Part shown: one piece after another, positions 8,627-20,270 of the stretch
Layout of the letters: each line of letters begins with the position of its first letter
Position numbering within the stretch: position 1 is the stretch's first letter
Source of the DNA: Pseudofrankia sp. DC12
GTDB lineage: Bacteria; Actinomycetota; Actinomycetes; Frankiales; Frankiaceae
Length of the DNA stretch: 64,000 nucleotides
Assembly (NCBI RefSeq): GCF_000966285.1
Contig: NZ_KQ031391.1
Coordinates: forward strand, 616,978 to 680,977
Direction of reading: 5' to 3'
The notes under the pieces: model-generated
Database searches by the model: none
The model's input: only the letters and a program-made list of their open reading frames with translations
What the model was told of the DNA's origin: nothing
Translations under genes and position numbers: made by a program

Positions 8627-11329
8627 GTGGGCGAGCGGCTCGAGGGCCCGGACGGCGAGGCCGACCGCGAGGGCCGGTTCGCCGGTCGCGGGAACGGGCC
8701 GGGCCGTGATGAAGGCGGCCTGACCGGTCCGGACCGGCGCGGCGCCGCGGGTGTGCGCGATCGCGCCGACAGCACCCGCCCGGGACGGGCGGGACGCGGC
8801 CCCGGCGACCGTGAGCACGCGGGGCCCGGCCCCGCCGCCCGCTCCGGTCGCGACCAGTGGGACGGTGCGCGCGACGACCCGTCCCGCCGGCGGTCTCCGG
8901 GCGGGGATGACGACGACCGGCGCGACCCGCGCCGCATCGGCGTCGCCCGGCGAGCGAACGGCCGTCACGGCGACGACCGGCCAGCCGCCCGGCGCCCCGA
9001 CGGCGAGCGGCGGCCGGTGCGCTGGTCGGACGAGCCCGAGGAAGACGACGCGATCTCGCCACCCACGACCCCGGTACCGCGAGGCACGCGCCCGCGGACC
9101 GGGCCGAACGAACGGTCCGAGCCGATCACCCGGCGCCCGGACCCGACCTACACGAGGCGGTCGGTAGCGGCGCTGCCGCCCGGCCCGGTGGCCGAGCCCA
9201 GGGCCCGCGAGGCCGCCGCCGGGGCGAGGACCGGCGGGCTGGCGCTGCTCGACCCGAACGCGGCCGCGCCGGCCAGCTACGCGATCGGGCCCGGGGACGC
9301 GGACACGACCGGGACGTTCCTCGCGCCGATCGTGCACTCCCCCGGCCTCGACGGGCTGCGCGCTCTCGCGGTCCTCGCGGTGATCGCCTACCACGCCGGC
9401 ATCCCGTGGGTCCGCGGCGGACTGCTGGGCGTCGACACGTTCTTCGTGCTGTCCGGGTTCCTGATCACCGGCCTGCTGGTGGCCGAGTACCGGGCGACCC
9501 GGCGCATCGACCTGAAGGACTTCTGGGTCCGCCGGTTCCGCCGGCTGCTGCCCGCGGTGCTGCTGTTGGTGCTCGCCGTGGCGGCGTATGCCCGCTGGAT
9601 GGCGGCGCCGAGCGACGTCGGCAAGATCCGCCTCGACATCCTGGCGACGTTGTTCTACGTGGCGAACTGGCGGTTCGCCCTGTCCGGCCAGAGCTACTTC
9701 GACCATTTCTCGGCCCCGTCGCCACTGCTGCACACCTGGTCGCTGGCGGTCGAGGAGCAGTTCTACGTGCTCTGGCCGCTGATCGTCTTCCTGCTGATGC
9801 GGCACAGCGCCCGGACCGCCGACAAGTGGAAGCAGCAGCGGCGGAAGGCCCAGTCGGCGGCCCTCTCGGTGGCGGTGCTGGGCGCCGAGGCGAGCTCGCT
9901 GGCCGGCCTGTGCCTGCTGCTCGCCGGCGTCGACGCCTCGAAGATCTACTACGGCACCGAGGTCCGCGTACAGGCGCTGCTGACCGGCGCGGCACTCGCC
10001 GTGTGGCGGGCGCAGCGCAAGGCCGGGTTCACCCCGCGGGGCAAGAAGGTGCTCGGCCACGCCGGCGGGTTGGCACTGCTGACCATGATCGCACTGTGGG
10101 CCACCGTCGACGGCCAGGCCCGGGGCCTATACGCCGGGGGCTTCCTCGGGGTCGCCGTCATCGTCGGCGTGCTGGTCGCGGCGATCGTCGAGGTGCCGAC
10201 CTCGTTGGTCGCCAAGGTGCTCTCGGCCCGGCCGCTGACCTACATCGGCAAGATCTCCTACGGCCTCTACCTGTGGCACTGGCCGATCCTGCAGGCGCTC
10301 ACCGCGTCCCGGACGGGGCTGCACGGGCCGGCCCTGCTCGGCGCCCGGATGGGCGCGACGGCGGCGTGCGCGCTGGCGTCGTTCTACCTGGTCGAGAACC
10401 CGATCCGGCGCCGCCAGATCCGCTTCCCGAAGCCGAGGCTCACCGTGCCGGCGATCGTCGCCGCCGTGGTGACCGTCGCGGTGCTGGCGACCAGCACCAC
10501 CGCGTCCACCGCCCGCAGCCCCAACGACCTGGACAAGCTGGCGGCCCAGGTCGAGGGCAGCAACGGCTCGGTCCCGACCGGGGCGCAGGGCGCCGCCGAC
10601 GGGCCTCCGCTGAAGATGCTGGTCGCCGGGGACTCGCTGGCCACCACGCTGGTCGGCAGCCAGTTCACCACCGTGGCGGCGACGATGAACGTACAGGTCG
10701 CCGACGCGTCGATGCTCGGCTGCGGCGTCGCCCGGCTGCCGACCCGCAAGCTCAACGGCATCGCCGGGCCGACGACAGCCGGGTGCGACCAGTGGCCGGC
10801 CCGGTTCACCACCCGGGTGAACCAGATCGACCCGGACGTCGCGGTGCTCCTCGTCGGCCGCTGGGAGGTCACCGACCAGCTGCTCGACGGGGTGTGGACG
10901 CACGTCGGCGAGCCGGCGTTCGACGCCTACCTGGCCGGCCAGCTCGACCTGGCGATCACCACGCTGTCCGCGCGCGGCGCCAAGGTCGTGCTGTTCACGA
11001 CCCCGGCGGTCGCGGCCCGGGAGGGGCCTGACGGGACGCAGTTCCCGGAGACCAAGCCCGAACGAGTGGCGCAGTTCAACAAGCTGTTGCGGGAGGCCGC
11101 CGGCCGTCATCCAGGGATCGCGAGCATCGCGGATCTCAACGCGGTGCTGACGCCAGGCAACCGGTTCACGGACCACATCGACGGGGTCCTCACCCGGGAC
11201 GACGGCGTGCACATTACCGCCGCGGGTGGCCACATCGTCGGCGAGGCGCTGCTGCCAGCGATTGTTCAGCTGGTTCGCCCGACACGCACGGATCGTACTC
11301 CCGTGGTGACAACCACATCCCCCGGCTGA
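8627..11329 (+). CDS. Acyltransferase 3 / SGNH hydrolase fusion (OafA-like O-acyltransferase)
   Basis: 900 residues from GTG 8627 (942 if the CTG at 8501 is used). The first ~230 residues are charged and disordered (Asp/Arg/Pro/Gly). The acyltransferase-3 domain follows with HSPGLDGLRALAVLAVIAYH, GVDTFFVLSGFLITGLL, LLHTWSLAVEEQFYVLWP and ISYGLYLWHWP. A final membrane span near residue 625 is followed by an extracellular SGNH domain with the catalytic GDSLA block (S at about 670) and the DGVHIT Asp-His pair near the end. This architecture is that of peptidoglycan/polysaccharide O-acetyltransferases: the membrane part carries the acyl group outward and the SGNH part transfers it. It is divergent from the GT-C gene and lies just upstream of gmd. 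Confidence 0.9.
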   Translation: MGERLEGPDGEADREGRFAGRGNGPGRDEGGLTGPDRRGAAGVRDRADSTRPGRAGRGPGDREHAGPGPAARSGRDQWDGARDDPSRRRSPGGDDDDRRDPRRIGVARRANGRHGDDRPAARRPDGERRPVRWSDEPEEDDAISPPTTPVPRGTRPRTGPNERSEPITRRPDPTYTRRSVAALPPGPVAEPRAREAAAGARTGGLALLDPNAAAPASYAIGPGDADTTGTFLAPIVHSPGLDGLRALAVLAVIAYHAGIPWVRGGLLGVDTFFVLSGFLITGLLVAEYRATRRIDLKDFWVRRFRRLLPAVLLLVLAVAAYARWMAAPSDVGKIRLDILATLFYVANWRFALSGQSYFDHFSAPSPLLHTWSLAVEEQFYVLWPLIVFLLMRHSARTADKWKQQRRKAQSAALSVAVLGAEASSLAGLCLLLAGVDASKIYYGTEVRVQALLTGAALAVWRAQRKAGFTPRGKKVLGHAGGLALLTMIALWATVDGQARGLYAGGFLGVAVIVGVLVAAIVEVPTSLVAKVLSARPLTYIGKISYGLYLWHWPILQALTASRTGLHGPALLGARMGATAACALASFYLVENPIRRRQIRFPKPRLTVPAIVAAVVTVAVLATSTTASTARSPNDLDKLAAQVEGSNGSVPTGAQGAADGPPLKMLVAGDSLATTLVGSQFTTVAATMNVQVADASMLGCGVARLPTRKLNGIAGPTTAGCDQWPARFTTRVNQIDPDVAVLLVGRWEVTDQLLDGVWTHVGEPAFDAYLAGQLDLAITTLSARGAKVVLFTTPAVAAREGPDGTQFPETKPERVAQFNKLLREAAGRHPGIASIADLNAVLTPGNRFTDHIDGVLTRDDGVHITAAGGHIVGEALLPAIVQLVRPTRTDRTPVVTTTSPG

Positions 11330-11395
11330 CCTGCATGCTTTACCGAACGCTAATCTCACGACCGGCGGCATGCCGACTCAGACGGGAGAGTGATC

Positions 11396-12393
<998 letters not shown>

Positions 12394-12397
<4 letters not shown>

Positions 12398-14094
12398 CCG
12401 GTCCACCGCTGCGGCCCGGCGGGCGAGCCGCGCGCCGGGCCGACCGCCTACCGCCGTCGGCCCGCGGCCCCTCGGGGGCCTACCGCGCGCCGGCCGCCCG
12501 AGCCCGCCCGGCCGGCCACGCCGCGCCCGACGGCGACCCGGCCGCCGCCGACGGCCCGGCCACGACCGGCGCGACGCCGTCAGCCGGTTCGGCCGAGCTC
12601 GCCTGGCATGTCCCGAGGGCCCGGTACGTCACGTTGGAAGCGCCCGCGGAGCCTTCCGCCAGGGCGCGAGCGACCACACTGCGTGACAGTAGCAGCGTGC
12701 CACGGCGACAGGGTGCCACCGACGACGTGCCGCCGGGGTCCCGGCTGCGCGGCGCGCTGCGCGGCGCGACCCCGCTGGCACTCGCCGGGATGCTGGCGAA
12801 CGTCGCGAACCTCGGCGTCACCCTCGTCATCGCGCGGGCGATGAGCACCCGCTCGTACGGCGCCACCGCGGTGCTCTTCGCCCTGTTCATGGTCGTCTCG
12901 ATGCCGGGCAGCGCGCTGCTCGTCGGGGTGGTCCGCCGGGTCACGACGTGGACCAGGACCGGTCGCGCGGATCTGGTCGCCGGCTGGGCGGCCCGGGTGC
13001 GCTCGGTCGGGCTGCGCACGGTGGCCGTCGTCGCCCTGGTCGCGCTCGCGGTGCGCGGGCCACTCGCCCACGAGCTCTCGCTGCCGGGGGCCGGCGGGGT
13101 CGCGCAGACGCTGACCGCCGGCGCGGCCTGGTGCCTGCTGTGCGTCGACAGGGGCCTGCTGCAGGCCACCCGCCGCTACCGGGAGCTGGCCACGAACCTG
13201 CTGGTCGACGCCGCGGTGAAGGGGTGCGCGACCGTCGGCCTGGTGCTCGCCGGGCTGGGCCAGGCCGGCGCCGCGACCGCCGTGCTGTGCGGCGTGCTGG
13301 CCGCCCTGGTCCACACCCGTCTCGCGCTGCGCCGCCTGGCGCCGAGCCCCGTGGGCGCACCGGCCGCGCTCACGGCCGCTCCCGGCACTCTCGCCCCCGC
13401 CTGCGCCGAGCCGGCCGTGACGGCCGGCGGCGGCCCGGGAGCCGCCGGCGAACGGCGGCTTGCCGTCGAGCTGGGAGCCGCGCTGGCCGCGCTGGGGTTC
13501 CTGGCCCTGCTGCAGAACATCGACGTGCTGATCCAGGGCCGGCTCGCGCCGGCCGAGTCGGGCCAGTACGCCGCGGTCTCCGTCACCAGCAAGGTCCTGA
13601 TGTTCGGGGCCGTCGTGCTGGCCGGGTTCCTGTTGCCCGAGGCGGCCGATCGGCGCCACCTGGGCGAGCACGCCCTGCACCAGCTCGGCGCGACGCTCGC
13701 GATCCTCGTGGCGCCGGCGACCGTGCTGCTGGCCGTCGCGGCCGCCGCGCCCGCCACCCTGTTGTCCCTGGCCTTCGGGCCTCGATTCACCGACGCGTCC
13801 GGCGCCCTCCTCCCGCTGGCCGGAGCGATGACCTGTCTCGGAGCAACTGTGCTGTTCACCCACTACCTGCTGGCCCTGGGCTCGCGCGCCGTGCTGGTCG
13901 CGCTCGGGATCACGGCCACCGCCGCCGCCGGGCTGATCACCCTGGCCGGCGGGTCCCCGGTCGCCACCGCGCGGCTGGACCTCGCGGTCCAGGCCGTGCT
14001 CGCCGTGGTCACCGGGCTGCTCGTCGTCGGCGCGGCCCGCCGCACGACCGTCGCCGCGGCCGCGAGCGCGCCTGCCACGGAGGTGACCGCATGA
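12394..14094 (+). CDS. Polysaccharide flippase-like membrane protein (MATE/Wzx-like)
   Basis: About 566 residues if translation starts at GTG 12394, which overlaps the gmd stop as GTGA; GTG 12697 is an alternative that would remove a 100-residue Pro/Ala-rich N-terminus. From about residue 120 the protein has 11-13 hydrophobic segments with the oligosaccharidyl-lipid flippase pattern ([22 protein letters not shown], then [19 protein letters not shown], later [20 protein letters not shown]). That last block is typical of MATE-like polysaccharide exporters. It probably flips lipid-linked glycan units made with the GDP-sugar from Gmd and the next glycosyltransferase. A Gly/Ala linker splits the transmembrane region near residue 340. 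Confidence 0.8.
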
Positions 14095-15440
14095 GTCAGA
14101 CCTCCCATCTCGGTTCAGCGGAGCCAGCCGGGACCCCGGGAACGGGCGGCGACGCGACGGCGCTAGCCCAGGGCGGCCTGCGGCCAGTCCCGGCCGGCGG
14201 CGGGGTCGGCCTGGCCGAGACGCCGCGCGCCGCGCGGATCGAGGTCCGCGAACCGACCCTCGAGGAGCTGGTCGAGCGCTCCGGGCTGCGCCGGGTGCAC
14301 ATGCTCGCCTGGCGGGACCTGGACGACCCCGAGGCCGGCGGCTCCGAGCTGCACGCCGACAAGGTCGCCGCCGCCTGGGCCGCGGCCGGCGTGGACGTCA
14401 GCATGCGCACCGCGCACGCCCCGGGCCACCTGCCGCAGGCGACCCGCAACGGCTACTCGGTGGTCCGCAAGGCCGGCCGGTACGCCGTGTTCCCGCGCTC
14501 CGCGATGTCCGGCGCGCTCGGCCACGGCGGCCCCTGGGACGGCCTGGTCGAGATCTGGAACGGCATGCCGTTCTTCTCGCCGGTCTGGGCACCGTGCCCG
14601 CGGGTCGTCTTCCTGCACCACGTCCACGGTGAGATGTGGCGGATGGTGCTCAAGCCGCCGCTGTCCCAGGTCGGCGAGGCGCTGGAGAGCACGATCGCGC
14701 CTCCGTTCTACCGGCGGACCAGGGTGCTGACCCTGTCCGAGTCGTCCCGTAGCGAGATCATCGAGATGCTGCGGCTGCCACCGGCGAACATCTCGGTGAT
14801 CCCACCGGGCATCGACGAGCACTACGCCCCGCTGGGTGAGCGCTCGGGGCACCCGATGGTGCTGGCGGTCGGCCGGCTGGTCCCGGTGAAGCGATTCGAC
14901 GTGCTCATCGACGCCCTCGTCCGGCTGCGCGAGCAGCACCCGACGCTGGAAGCGGTCATCGTCGGCGAGGGCTACGAGCGCCCGGCACTGGAGGCGCGGA
15001 TCCGGGCCGCCGGGGCGGCCGAGTGGCTGAAGCTGCCCGGCCGGGTCGACGACGAGGGGCTGCTGGCGTACTACCGCCAGGCCTGGGTCCTGACGAGCGC
15101 GTCCGCCCGCGAGGGCTGGGGCATGACGATCACCGAGGCGGCCGCCTGCGGCACGCCGTCGGTCGTGTCGAACATCGCCGGGCACACCGACGCCGTCGCC
15201 GACGGGCTGTCCGGCCTGCTGGTCGAGCCGTGCGACCTGGCCGGCGCCCTCGGCAGGGTGATCGGCGACCAGGGCCTGCGCGACCGGCTCACCGCCGGCG
15301 CGCTCGCCCACGCCGCCACGTTCACCTGGGCGAACACCGCCCGCCGGACGTTCGCGGCGCTGGCCCAGGAGGCGGCGAAGCACCGCCGCCGCGCGCCGCG
15401 CCCGGGCGGGCTGGACCGGCTGCACGGGCCGCTGCGGTGA
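14091..15440 (+). CDS. GT4 family glycosyltransferase
   Basis: 449 residues of GT-B fold. GGAGGTGA ends six bases before the ATG, and the start overlaps the flippase stop (ATGA). The N-terminal domain contains WRDLDDPEAGGSELHADKVA, characteristic of a GT4 subgroup; the C-terminal donor-binding domain has VLAVGRLVPVKRFDVLIDAL and the E-x7-E motif in EGWGMTITEA followed by ACGTPSVVSNIAGH. There is no signal or membrane segment, so it should act on the cytoplasmic face on a lipid-linked acceptor. It is translationally coupled with the flippase and with the AftD-like gene, a good indication that they work on one glycan. Donor sugar cannot be read from the sequence; GDP-sugars are likely given gmd. 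Confidence 0.9.
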   Translation: MSQTSHLGSAEPAGTPGTGGDATALAQGGLRPVPAGGGVGLAETPRAARIEVREPTLEELVERSGLRRVHMLAWRDLDDPEAGGSELHADKVAAAWAAAGVDVSMRTAHAPGHLPQATRNGYSVVRKAGRYAVFPRSAMSGALGHGGPWDGLVEIWNGMPFFSPVWAPCPRVVFLHHVHGEMWRMVLKPPLSQVGEALESTIAPPFYRRTRVLTLSESSRSEIIEMLRLPPANISVIPPGIDEHYAPLGERSGHPMVLAVGRLVPVKRFDVLIDALVRLREQHPTLEAVIVGEGYERPALEARIRAAGAAEWLKLPGRVDDEGLLAYYRQAWVLTSASAREGWGMTITEAAACGTPSVVSNIAGHTDAVADGLSGLLVEPCDLAGALGRVIGDQGLRDRLTAGALAHAATFTWANTARRTFAALAQEAAKHRRRAPRPGGLDRLHGPLR

Positions 15441-18400
15441 CCTTGACGACCCAGGACCCGACGGGGCCCACCGGCCCCGGAACCGGGACCTTGCCGTCCG
15501 TCCAGCCCGTCGAGGACGTGCCGGGGGCCGCCGGGCCGGATGACGGGACCGAGCGCCGCCGGTGGCGGCTGTGGCGGCCGAGCTGGGCCGCGCTGGTGCT
15601 GGCGGCGGTGGCCTACCTGCCGCTCCTGCGCACCTCGCCCGGCGAGATCGGCGCCGACACCAAGGCCTACCTCTACCTCGACCCGGGCCGGCTGCTCAGC
15701 CGGGCGGTGTCGATGTGGGACCCCGACGTCGGCATGGGCACGGTCACCCACCAGAACATCGGCTACCTGTTCCCGCAGGGCCTCTGGTACTTCCTGCTGC
15801 ACGAGCTCGGCTTCCCGATGTGGGTCGCGCAGCGGCTGTGGACCGGCAGCATCCTTTTCGTCGCCGGCGTGGGCGTGCTGTTCCTGCTGCGGTCGTTCGG
15901 CTGGCGGGACCGGTACTCGATCGTCGCGGCGTTCGGCTACATGCTGACGCCGTACTCACTGGAGTACGAGGCGCGGATCTCGGCGATCCTGCTGCCCTAC
16001 GCCGGTCTCGGCTGGTTCATCGGGATCACCGTCCGCGGCCTGCGCGAGGCCGAGCAGGGCAAGGGCAGCTGGCGCGGCGCCGAGGCCTGGCGCTGGCCCG
16101 CGGCGTTCGCCCTGGTCGTCACCGCGGTCGGCAGCATCAACGCCTCCAGCCTCATACTGATCATGCTGGCGCCGGTGCTGTGGGTGCCGTTCGCGATCTG
16201 GGGCACCCGCGAGGCCACCCTGCGGGCCGCGATGGGGATGATCACCCGCGCGGTGATCCTCACCTTCGTCGTCAACCTCTGGTGGATCTCCGGTCTCTAC
16301 ACCCAGGCCGGCTACGGCCTGAACGTGTTGGCGTTCACCGAGACGGTCCAGACGGTGGCCAGCAGCTCCCAGGCGTCCGAGGTGCTGCGCGGGCTCGGGA
16401 ACTGGTTCTTCTACGGCCAGGACGCGCTCGGCCCCTGGATCACCCCGGCCGTCAGCTACACCCAGTCGCTGTGGCTGCTGGTCGTCAGCTTCCTGGTGCC
16501 GCTGATGGGGCTGTTCGCCGCGACCGTCATCAAGTGGGGCCACCGGGCCTACTTCGTCGCCCTGGTCGTGCTGGGCACCACGGTCTCCGTCGGCGTGTAC
16601 CCGTACACCCATCCGTCGCCGCTCGGCTACCTGTTCAAGACCTTCGCGGAGGACTCGACGGCCGGCCTCGCGCTACGGTCGCTGCCGCGCGCGGCGCCTC
16701 TGGTCGTGCTGGGCCTGGCCGTCATGCTCGCGGGCGCGCTCGGCGCCTGGACCGAGCGCCGGGCCGCCCGGGCCGCCGACGCCGACGCCGACGCGGCGGC
16801 CGCCCGTGGCCAGACGCTGGCTCCCGGCCGGATCGGCGGGCGCCACAGCGACGGTCAGCGCCGTCGCCAGCTCGTCTTCAAGCCGCGGCCCGGCGCCCTG
16901 CTGCCGACGGCGGTCACGCTGGTCGTGCTCGCGCTGCTGGCGATCGACCTTGCCCCGCTGTTCCGCGGCCAGCTCATGGAGCAGAGCCTGACCCGGCCGG
17001 AGAACGTCCCGGACTACGAGGTCGCGCTCGCGAACGCGCTCGGCGCGAAGGGGAACGACACCCGCGTCCTCGAGCTGCCCGGCGCCGACTTCGCCCACTA
17101 CCGCTGGGGCACGACGCTCGACACGGTCACCACCGGGCTGACCGACCGCCCGACCGTCCAGCGCGAGCTGATCCCCTACGGTGAGGCCGGCAGCGTCGAC
17201 CTGATCCGCTCGCTGGACCGGCGGCTGCAGGAGGGCGTCTTCGAGACGTCGTCCATCAACGACATCGCCAAGCTGATGGGCGTCGGCGACGTCGTGCTGC
17301 GCAACAACAACGCCTACGAGGAGTTCCGCGGGCCGCGGCCGCGCGCCGACTGGCAGCTGTTCACGTCGCCGGTCCCGAACGGCCTGGGCAAGCCGACGAC
17401 CTACGGCCCGCCGGTGTCCGAGGACACGAAGATCCCGTACGTTGACGAGATCACGCTCGGCACCGACCCGACCGTGCCGGAGCCGCCGCAGCTCGCCGAC
17501 TTCCCGGTCACCGACCCGTCGCCGATCGTGCGCACCGCCACCACACAGGGGCCGCTGCTGGTCAGCGGCAACGGCGAGGCGCTGGTCGACGCGGCGGCGA
17601 CCGGGCTGCTCGGCCCGGTCGTCGACAACAACCGGGCCGTCCTGTACACGGCGGCGCTCGCCAAGGACCCGGCCGGGCTCAAGCAGGCGCTGGACGACGG
17701 CGCAGAGCTGCTCGTCAGCGACTCCGACCAGCTGCGCGCCGAGCGCTGGACCGGCATCCGGGAGAACTTCGGCTACGTCGAGCAGCCCGGCATCGGCCCG
17801 CTGGTCAAGGACCCGAACGACAACCGGCTGCCACTGTTCCCGGGCCAGACCACCGCCGACCAGACCGTCGAGGTGCTGACCGCCCCCGGCCAGGCGCCGC
17901 AGGTCGCGTCGGTCACCGCGTCCAGCTACGGCAACACGTTCGCGTACGGCCCGGCCGACCGCCCGGTGCACGGCATCGACGGTGACCTGACGACGGCGTG
18001 GCGGGTCGGCGCGTTCACCGACCCGGCCGGCGAGCGCTGGCAGGCGACGCTCGCGGCGCCCACCACCACCGACCACGTCACTCTCACGCAGCCGCTGACC
18101 GGGCCGCGCAACCGGTGGATCACCAAGGCCACGCTGACGTTCGACGGCGGCTCGCCGGTGACCGTGGACCTCGGCGACGTCTCCCGGACCTCGCAGGGCC
18201 AGGTCGTGACGTTCCCGTCCCGGACGTTCAAGACCCTGACTATCCGGATCGACGCGACGAACTACGGCCGGCTCCCGAACTACAGCGGCCTGTCCGCCGT
18301 CGGCCTGGCCGACGTGAGGATCCCGATGGCGAATGGCCAGCCGGCCGTCGCGCAGGACCTGCTGCGGATGCCGACGGACCTGCTCGCCACCGCCGGCGCC

Positions 18401-20230
18401 GGCTCGCTGGACCACCAGCTGGTGCTGACGATGACCCGGGACCGGGCGAACCCGGCCGAGCCGTTCAAGGAGGACACCGAGTCGACGATCGACCGGGTGT
18501 TCACCCTGCCGACGGCGCGGACGTTCAGCCTCACCGGCACGGCCCGGATCTCCTCCTACATCCCGGACACCACGGTCGACACGCTGCTCGGCCGGCCCGC
18601 GCAGGCGCCGGCGATCCTCTCGTCGGGCCGGCTGCCTGGTGACCTGGGCTCCCGGGCCGCGGCCGCCTTCGACGGCGACCCGGACACGGCCTGGCAGCCG
18701 GGCTTCGGCCAGCAGGAGGGCAGCTGGATCCAGCTGACCACCCAGCAGGGCCAGGCACCCGTCAAGCTGTCGACCGGGCAGTTCACGTTCGTGACCGACG
18801 GGCAGCACTCGGTGCCGACCCAGCTGGGTGTCCTCGTCGACGGCCAGAAGGTCGGCGAGGTGGCCGTGCCCCCGATGGCCGACACCGCGAAGCACGGCGC
18901 CACCAGCACGGTGACCCTGCAGCTGCCGGCCGCCACCGGCAGGACCGTGCGGTTCGTCGTCGACGGCGTCCGGCAGGTGACCACCAAGGACACGATCTCC
19001 GAAGGCGTCTCGATCATGCCGGTGGGGATCGCGGAGGTCGACCTGCCCGGCGTCCTCGGCACCGGCGGCACCGCGGGGATGGCCGCGCCGCAGGGCCTGG
19101 ACTCGAACACCTGCCACACCGACCTGCTCACGGTCGACGGCAAGCCGGTCGGCCTGCGCGTCGTCGGGACGTCCGGCGACGCGGCCAACCGGCTCGGCCT
19201 GGACGTCGTCACCTGCGGCACCCCGGTGCGCCTCGGTGCCGGTGACCACCTGCTGCGGACCGCGAACGGGGCGAAGACCGGGTTCGACCTCGACCGGCTG
19301 GTGCTCGCCTCCGACGTCGGCGGGACCACCTGGCCGGACGCGACGTCGTTCAACGCCCTGGACACCTCCCAGGCCCAGCGGCAGACCGACCTCGCGAGCC
19401 GGCCCGCCAGCGCCACGACCGCGAGCACCGCGGCGCCGAAGGTCCACGTGGACCTCGCCGGGCCGACGACGTTCGTCCTGAGCGTCACGGGGGCGAAGCC
19501 CGGCCAGCCTTTCTGGCTCGTACTCGGGCAGAGCCTGTCCGCCGGCTGGCACGGCAAGATCGACGACAACACCGACCTGGCGGCCCCGCAGCTGATCGAC
19601 GGCTACGCGAACGGCTGGCGGGTGAACCCGACCTCGGACAGCTTCAAGGTCCAGCTCAGCTGGACCCCGCAGCGGGTCGTCTACGCGTCGCTGACCGTCT
19701 CCGTGGTCTCGGCGGTGCTGTGCCTGGCCCTGCTCGGGGTGACGGGCCGGCGGCGGCGCAGGGCCAGCCGGCCGCGCACACCCGTCGACCTGCCCCGGCT
19801 GGACTCGCCGCTCGCGGCCACCCAGCGGGTCGGCCTCGTCCAGGTCGGGCTGTTGGTCGTCGCCATCCTGGCGGTCGGGACGTTCATCGTGAACCCGCTG
19901 GCGGGCGCGGTCACGGCGACGGTCACCCTCGTCGCCGCGCTGGCCCCGCGCGGGCGGGTGCTGCTGCGGGCCGGCGCGGTCGGGGCGCTGCTGGTCAGCG
20001 TCGCCTACGTGCTGGAGGTGCAGGCCCGGTACCACCTGCCGGTGAACGGCGACTGGGTGTCCCAGTTCTCCAAGGTCGCGACGCTGTCGTGGCTCGCGGT
20101 GCTGTTCCTCGGCGCCGATGGCGCACTGGCGGTGCTGCAGGGCCGCGCCGCCGGCCGGCTCGCCGCGGCGGCCGAGGCCGGGCCGCAGGCACCGCCAGCG
20201 GATGGCACGGACACCAGACCGACCAGCTAG
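15437..20230 (+). CDS. aftD: AftD-like alpha-(1->3)-arabinofuranosyltransferase family protein
   Basis: 1597 residues from GTG 15437 (GTGA overlap with the GT4 gene). The N-terminal half is a GT-C multi-span region starting at SWAALVLAAVAYLPLL, with an acidic loop after TM1 (SPGEIGADTKAYLYLDPGR) and the block QNIGYLFPQGLWYFLLHE, typical of DUF3367/AftD (GT53). A large extracytoplasmic region follows with at least two discoidin-like carbohydrate-binding modules (around 830-950, HGIDGDLTTAWRVG, and 1050-1180, AAFDGDPDTAWQPG). The C-terminus has four more spans. AftD in mycobacteria adds arabinofuranose to arabinogalactan and lipoarabinomannan; length here is close to the mycobacterial protein. 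In a non-mycolate organism the acceptor may be a different surface glycan. It ends the coupled polysaccharide operon. Confidence 0.85.
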   Translation: MTLTTQDPTGPTGPGTGTLPSVQPVEDVPGAAGPDDGTERRRWRLWRPSWAALVLAAVAYLPLLRTSPGEIGADTKAYLYLDPGRLLSRAVSMWDPDVGMGTVTHQNIGYLFPQGLWYFLLHELGFPMWVAQRLWTGSILFVAGVGVLFLLRSFGWRDRYSIVAAFGYMLTPYSLEYEARISAILLPYAGLGWFIGITVRGLREAEQGKGSWRGAEAWRWPAAFALVVTAVGSINASSLILIMLAPVLWVPFAIWGTREATLRAAMGMITRAVILTFVVNLWWISGLYTQAGYGLNVLAFTETVQTVASSSQASEVLRGLGNWFFYGQDALGPWITPAVSYTQSLWLLVVSFLVPLMGLFAATVIKWGHRAYFVALVVLGTTVSVGVYPYTHPSPLGYLFKTFAEDSTAGLALRSLPRAAPLVVLGLAVMLAGALGAWTERRAARAADADADAAAARGQTLAPGRIGGRHSDGQRRRQLVFKPRPGALLPTAVTLVVLALLAIDLAPLFRGQLMEQSLTRPENVPDYEVALANALGAKGNDTRVLELPGADFAHYRWGTTLDTVTTGLTDRPTVQRELIPYGEAGSVDLIRSLDRRLQEGVFETSSINDIAKLMGVGDVVLRNNNAYEEFRGPRPRADWQLFTSPVPNGLGKPTTYGPPVSEDTKIPYVDEITLGTDPTVPEPPQLADFPVTDPSPIVRTATTQGPLLVSGNGEALVDAAATGLLGPVVDNNRAVLYTAALAKDPAGLKQALDDGAELLVSDSDQLRAERWTGIRENFGYVEQPGIGPLVKDPNDNRLPLFPGQTTADQTVEVLTAPGQAPQVASVTASSYGNTFAYGPADRPVHGIDGDLTTAWRVGAFTDPAGERWQATLAAPTTTDHVTLTQPLTGPRNRWITKATLTFDGGSPVTVDLGDVSRTSQGQVVTFPSRTFKTLTIRIDATNYGRLPNYSGLSAVGLADVRIPMANGQPAVAQDLLRMPTDLLATAGAGSLDHQLVLTMTRDRANPAEPFKEDTESTIDRVFTLPTARTFSLTGTARISSYIPDTTVDTLLGRPAQAPAILSSGRLPGDLGSRAAAAFDGDPDTAWQPGFGQQEGSWIQLTTQQGQAPVKLSTGQFTFVTDGQHSVPTQLGVLVDGQKVGEVAVPPMADTAKHGATSTVTLQLPAATGRTVRFVVDGVRQVTTKDTISEGVSIMPVGIAEVDLPGVLGTGGTAGMAAPQGLDSNTCHTDLLTVDGKPVGLRVVGTSGDAANRLGLDVVTCGTPVRLGAGDHLLRTANGAKTGFDLDRLVLASDVGGTTWPDATSFNALDTSQAQRQTDLASRPASATTASTAAPKVHVDLAGPTTFVLSVTGAKPGQPFWLVLGQSLSAGWHGKIDDNTDLAAPQLIDGYANGWRVNPTSDSFKVQLSWTPQRVVYASLTVSVVSAVLCLALLGVTGRRRRRASRPRTPVDLPRLDSPLAATQRVGLVQVGLLVVAILAVGTFIVNPLAGAVTATVTLVAALAPRGRVLLRAGAVGALLVSVAYVLEVQARYHLPVNGDWVSQFSKVATLSWLAVLFLGADGALAVLQGRAAGRLAAAAEAGPQAPPADGTDTRPTS

Positions 20231-20270
20231 GCAGCAGCGACCACCCGGCCGCCAAGGGGTGGATGGGAGA

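Noticed and set aside
8262-9062. Upstream extension of the GT-C glycosyltransferase frame to 9062
   Set aside because: Arg/Pro/Gly-rich sequence antisense to the acyltransferase N-terminus, with no glycosyltransferase features; a start near 8261 is more likely.
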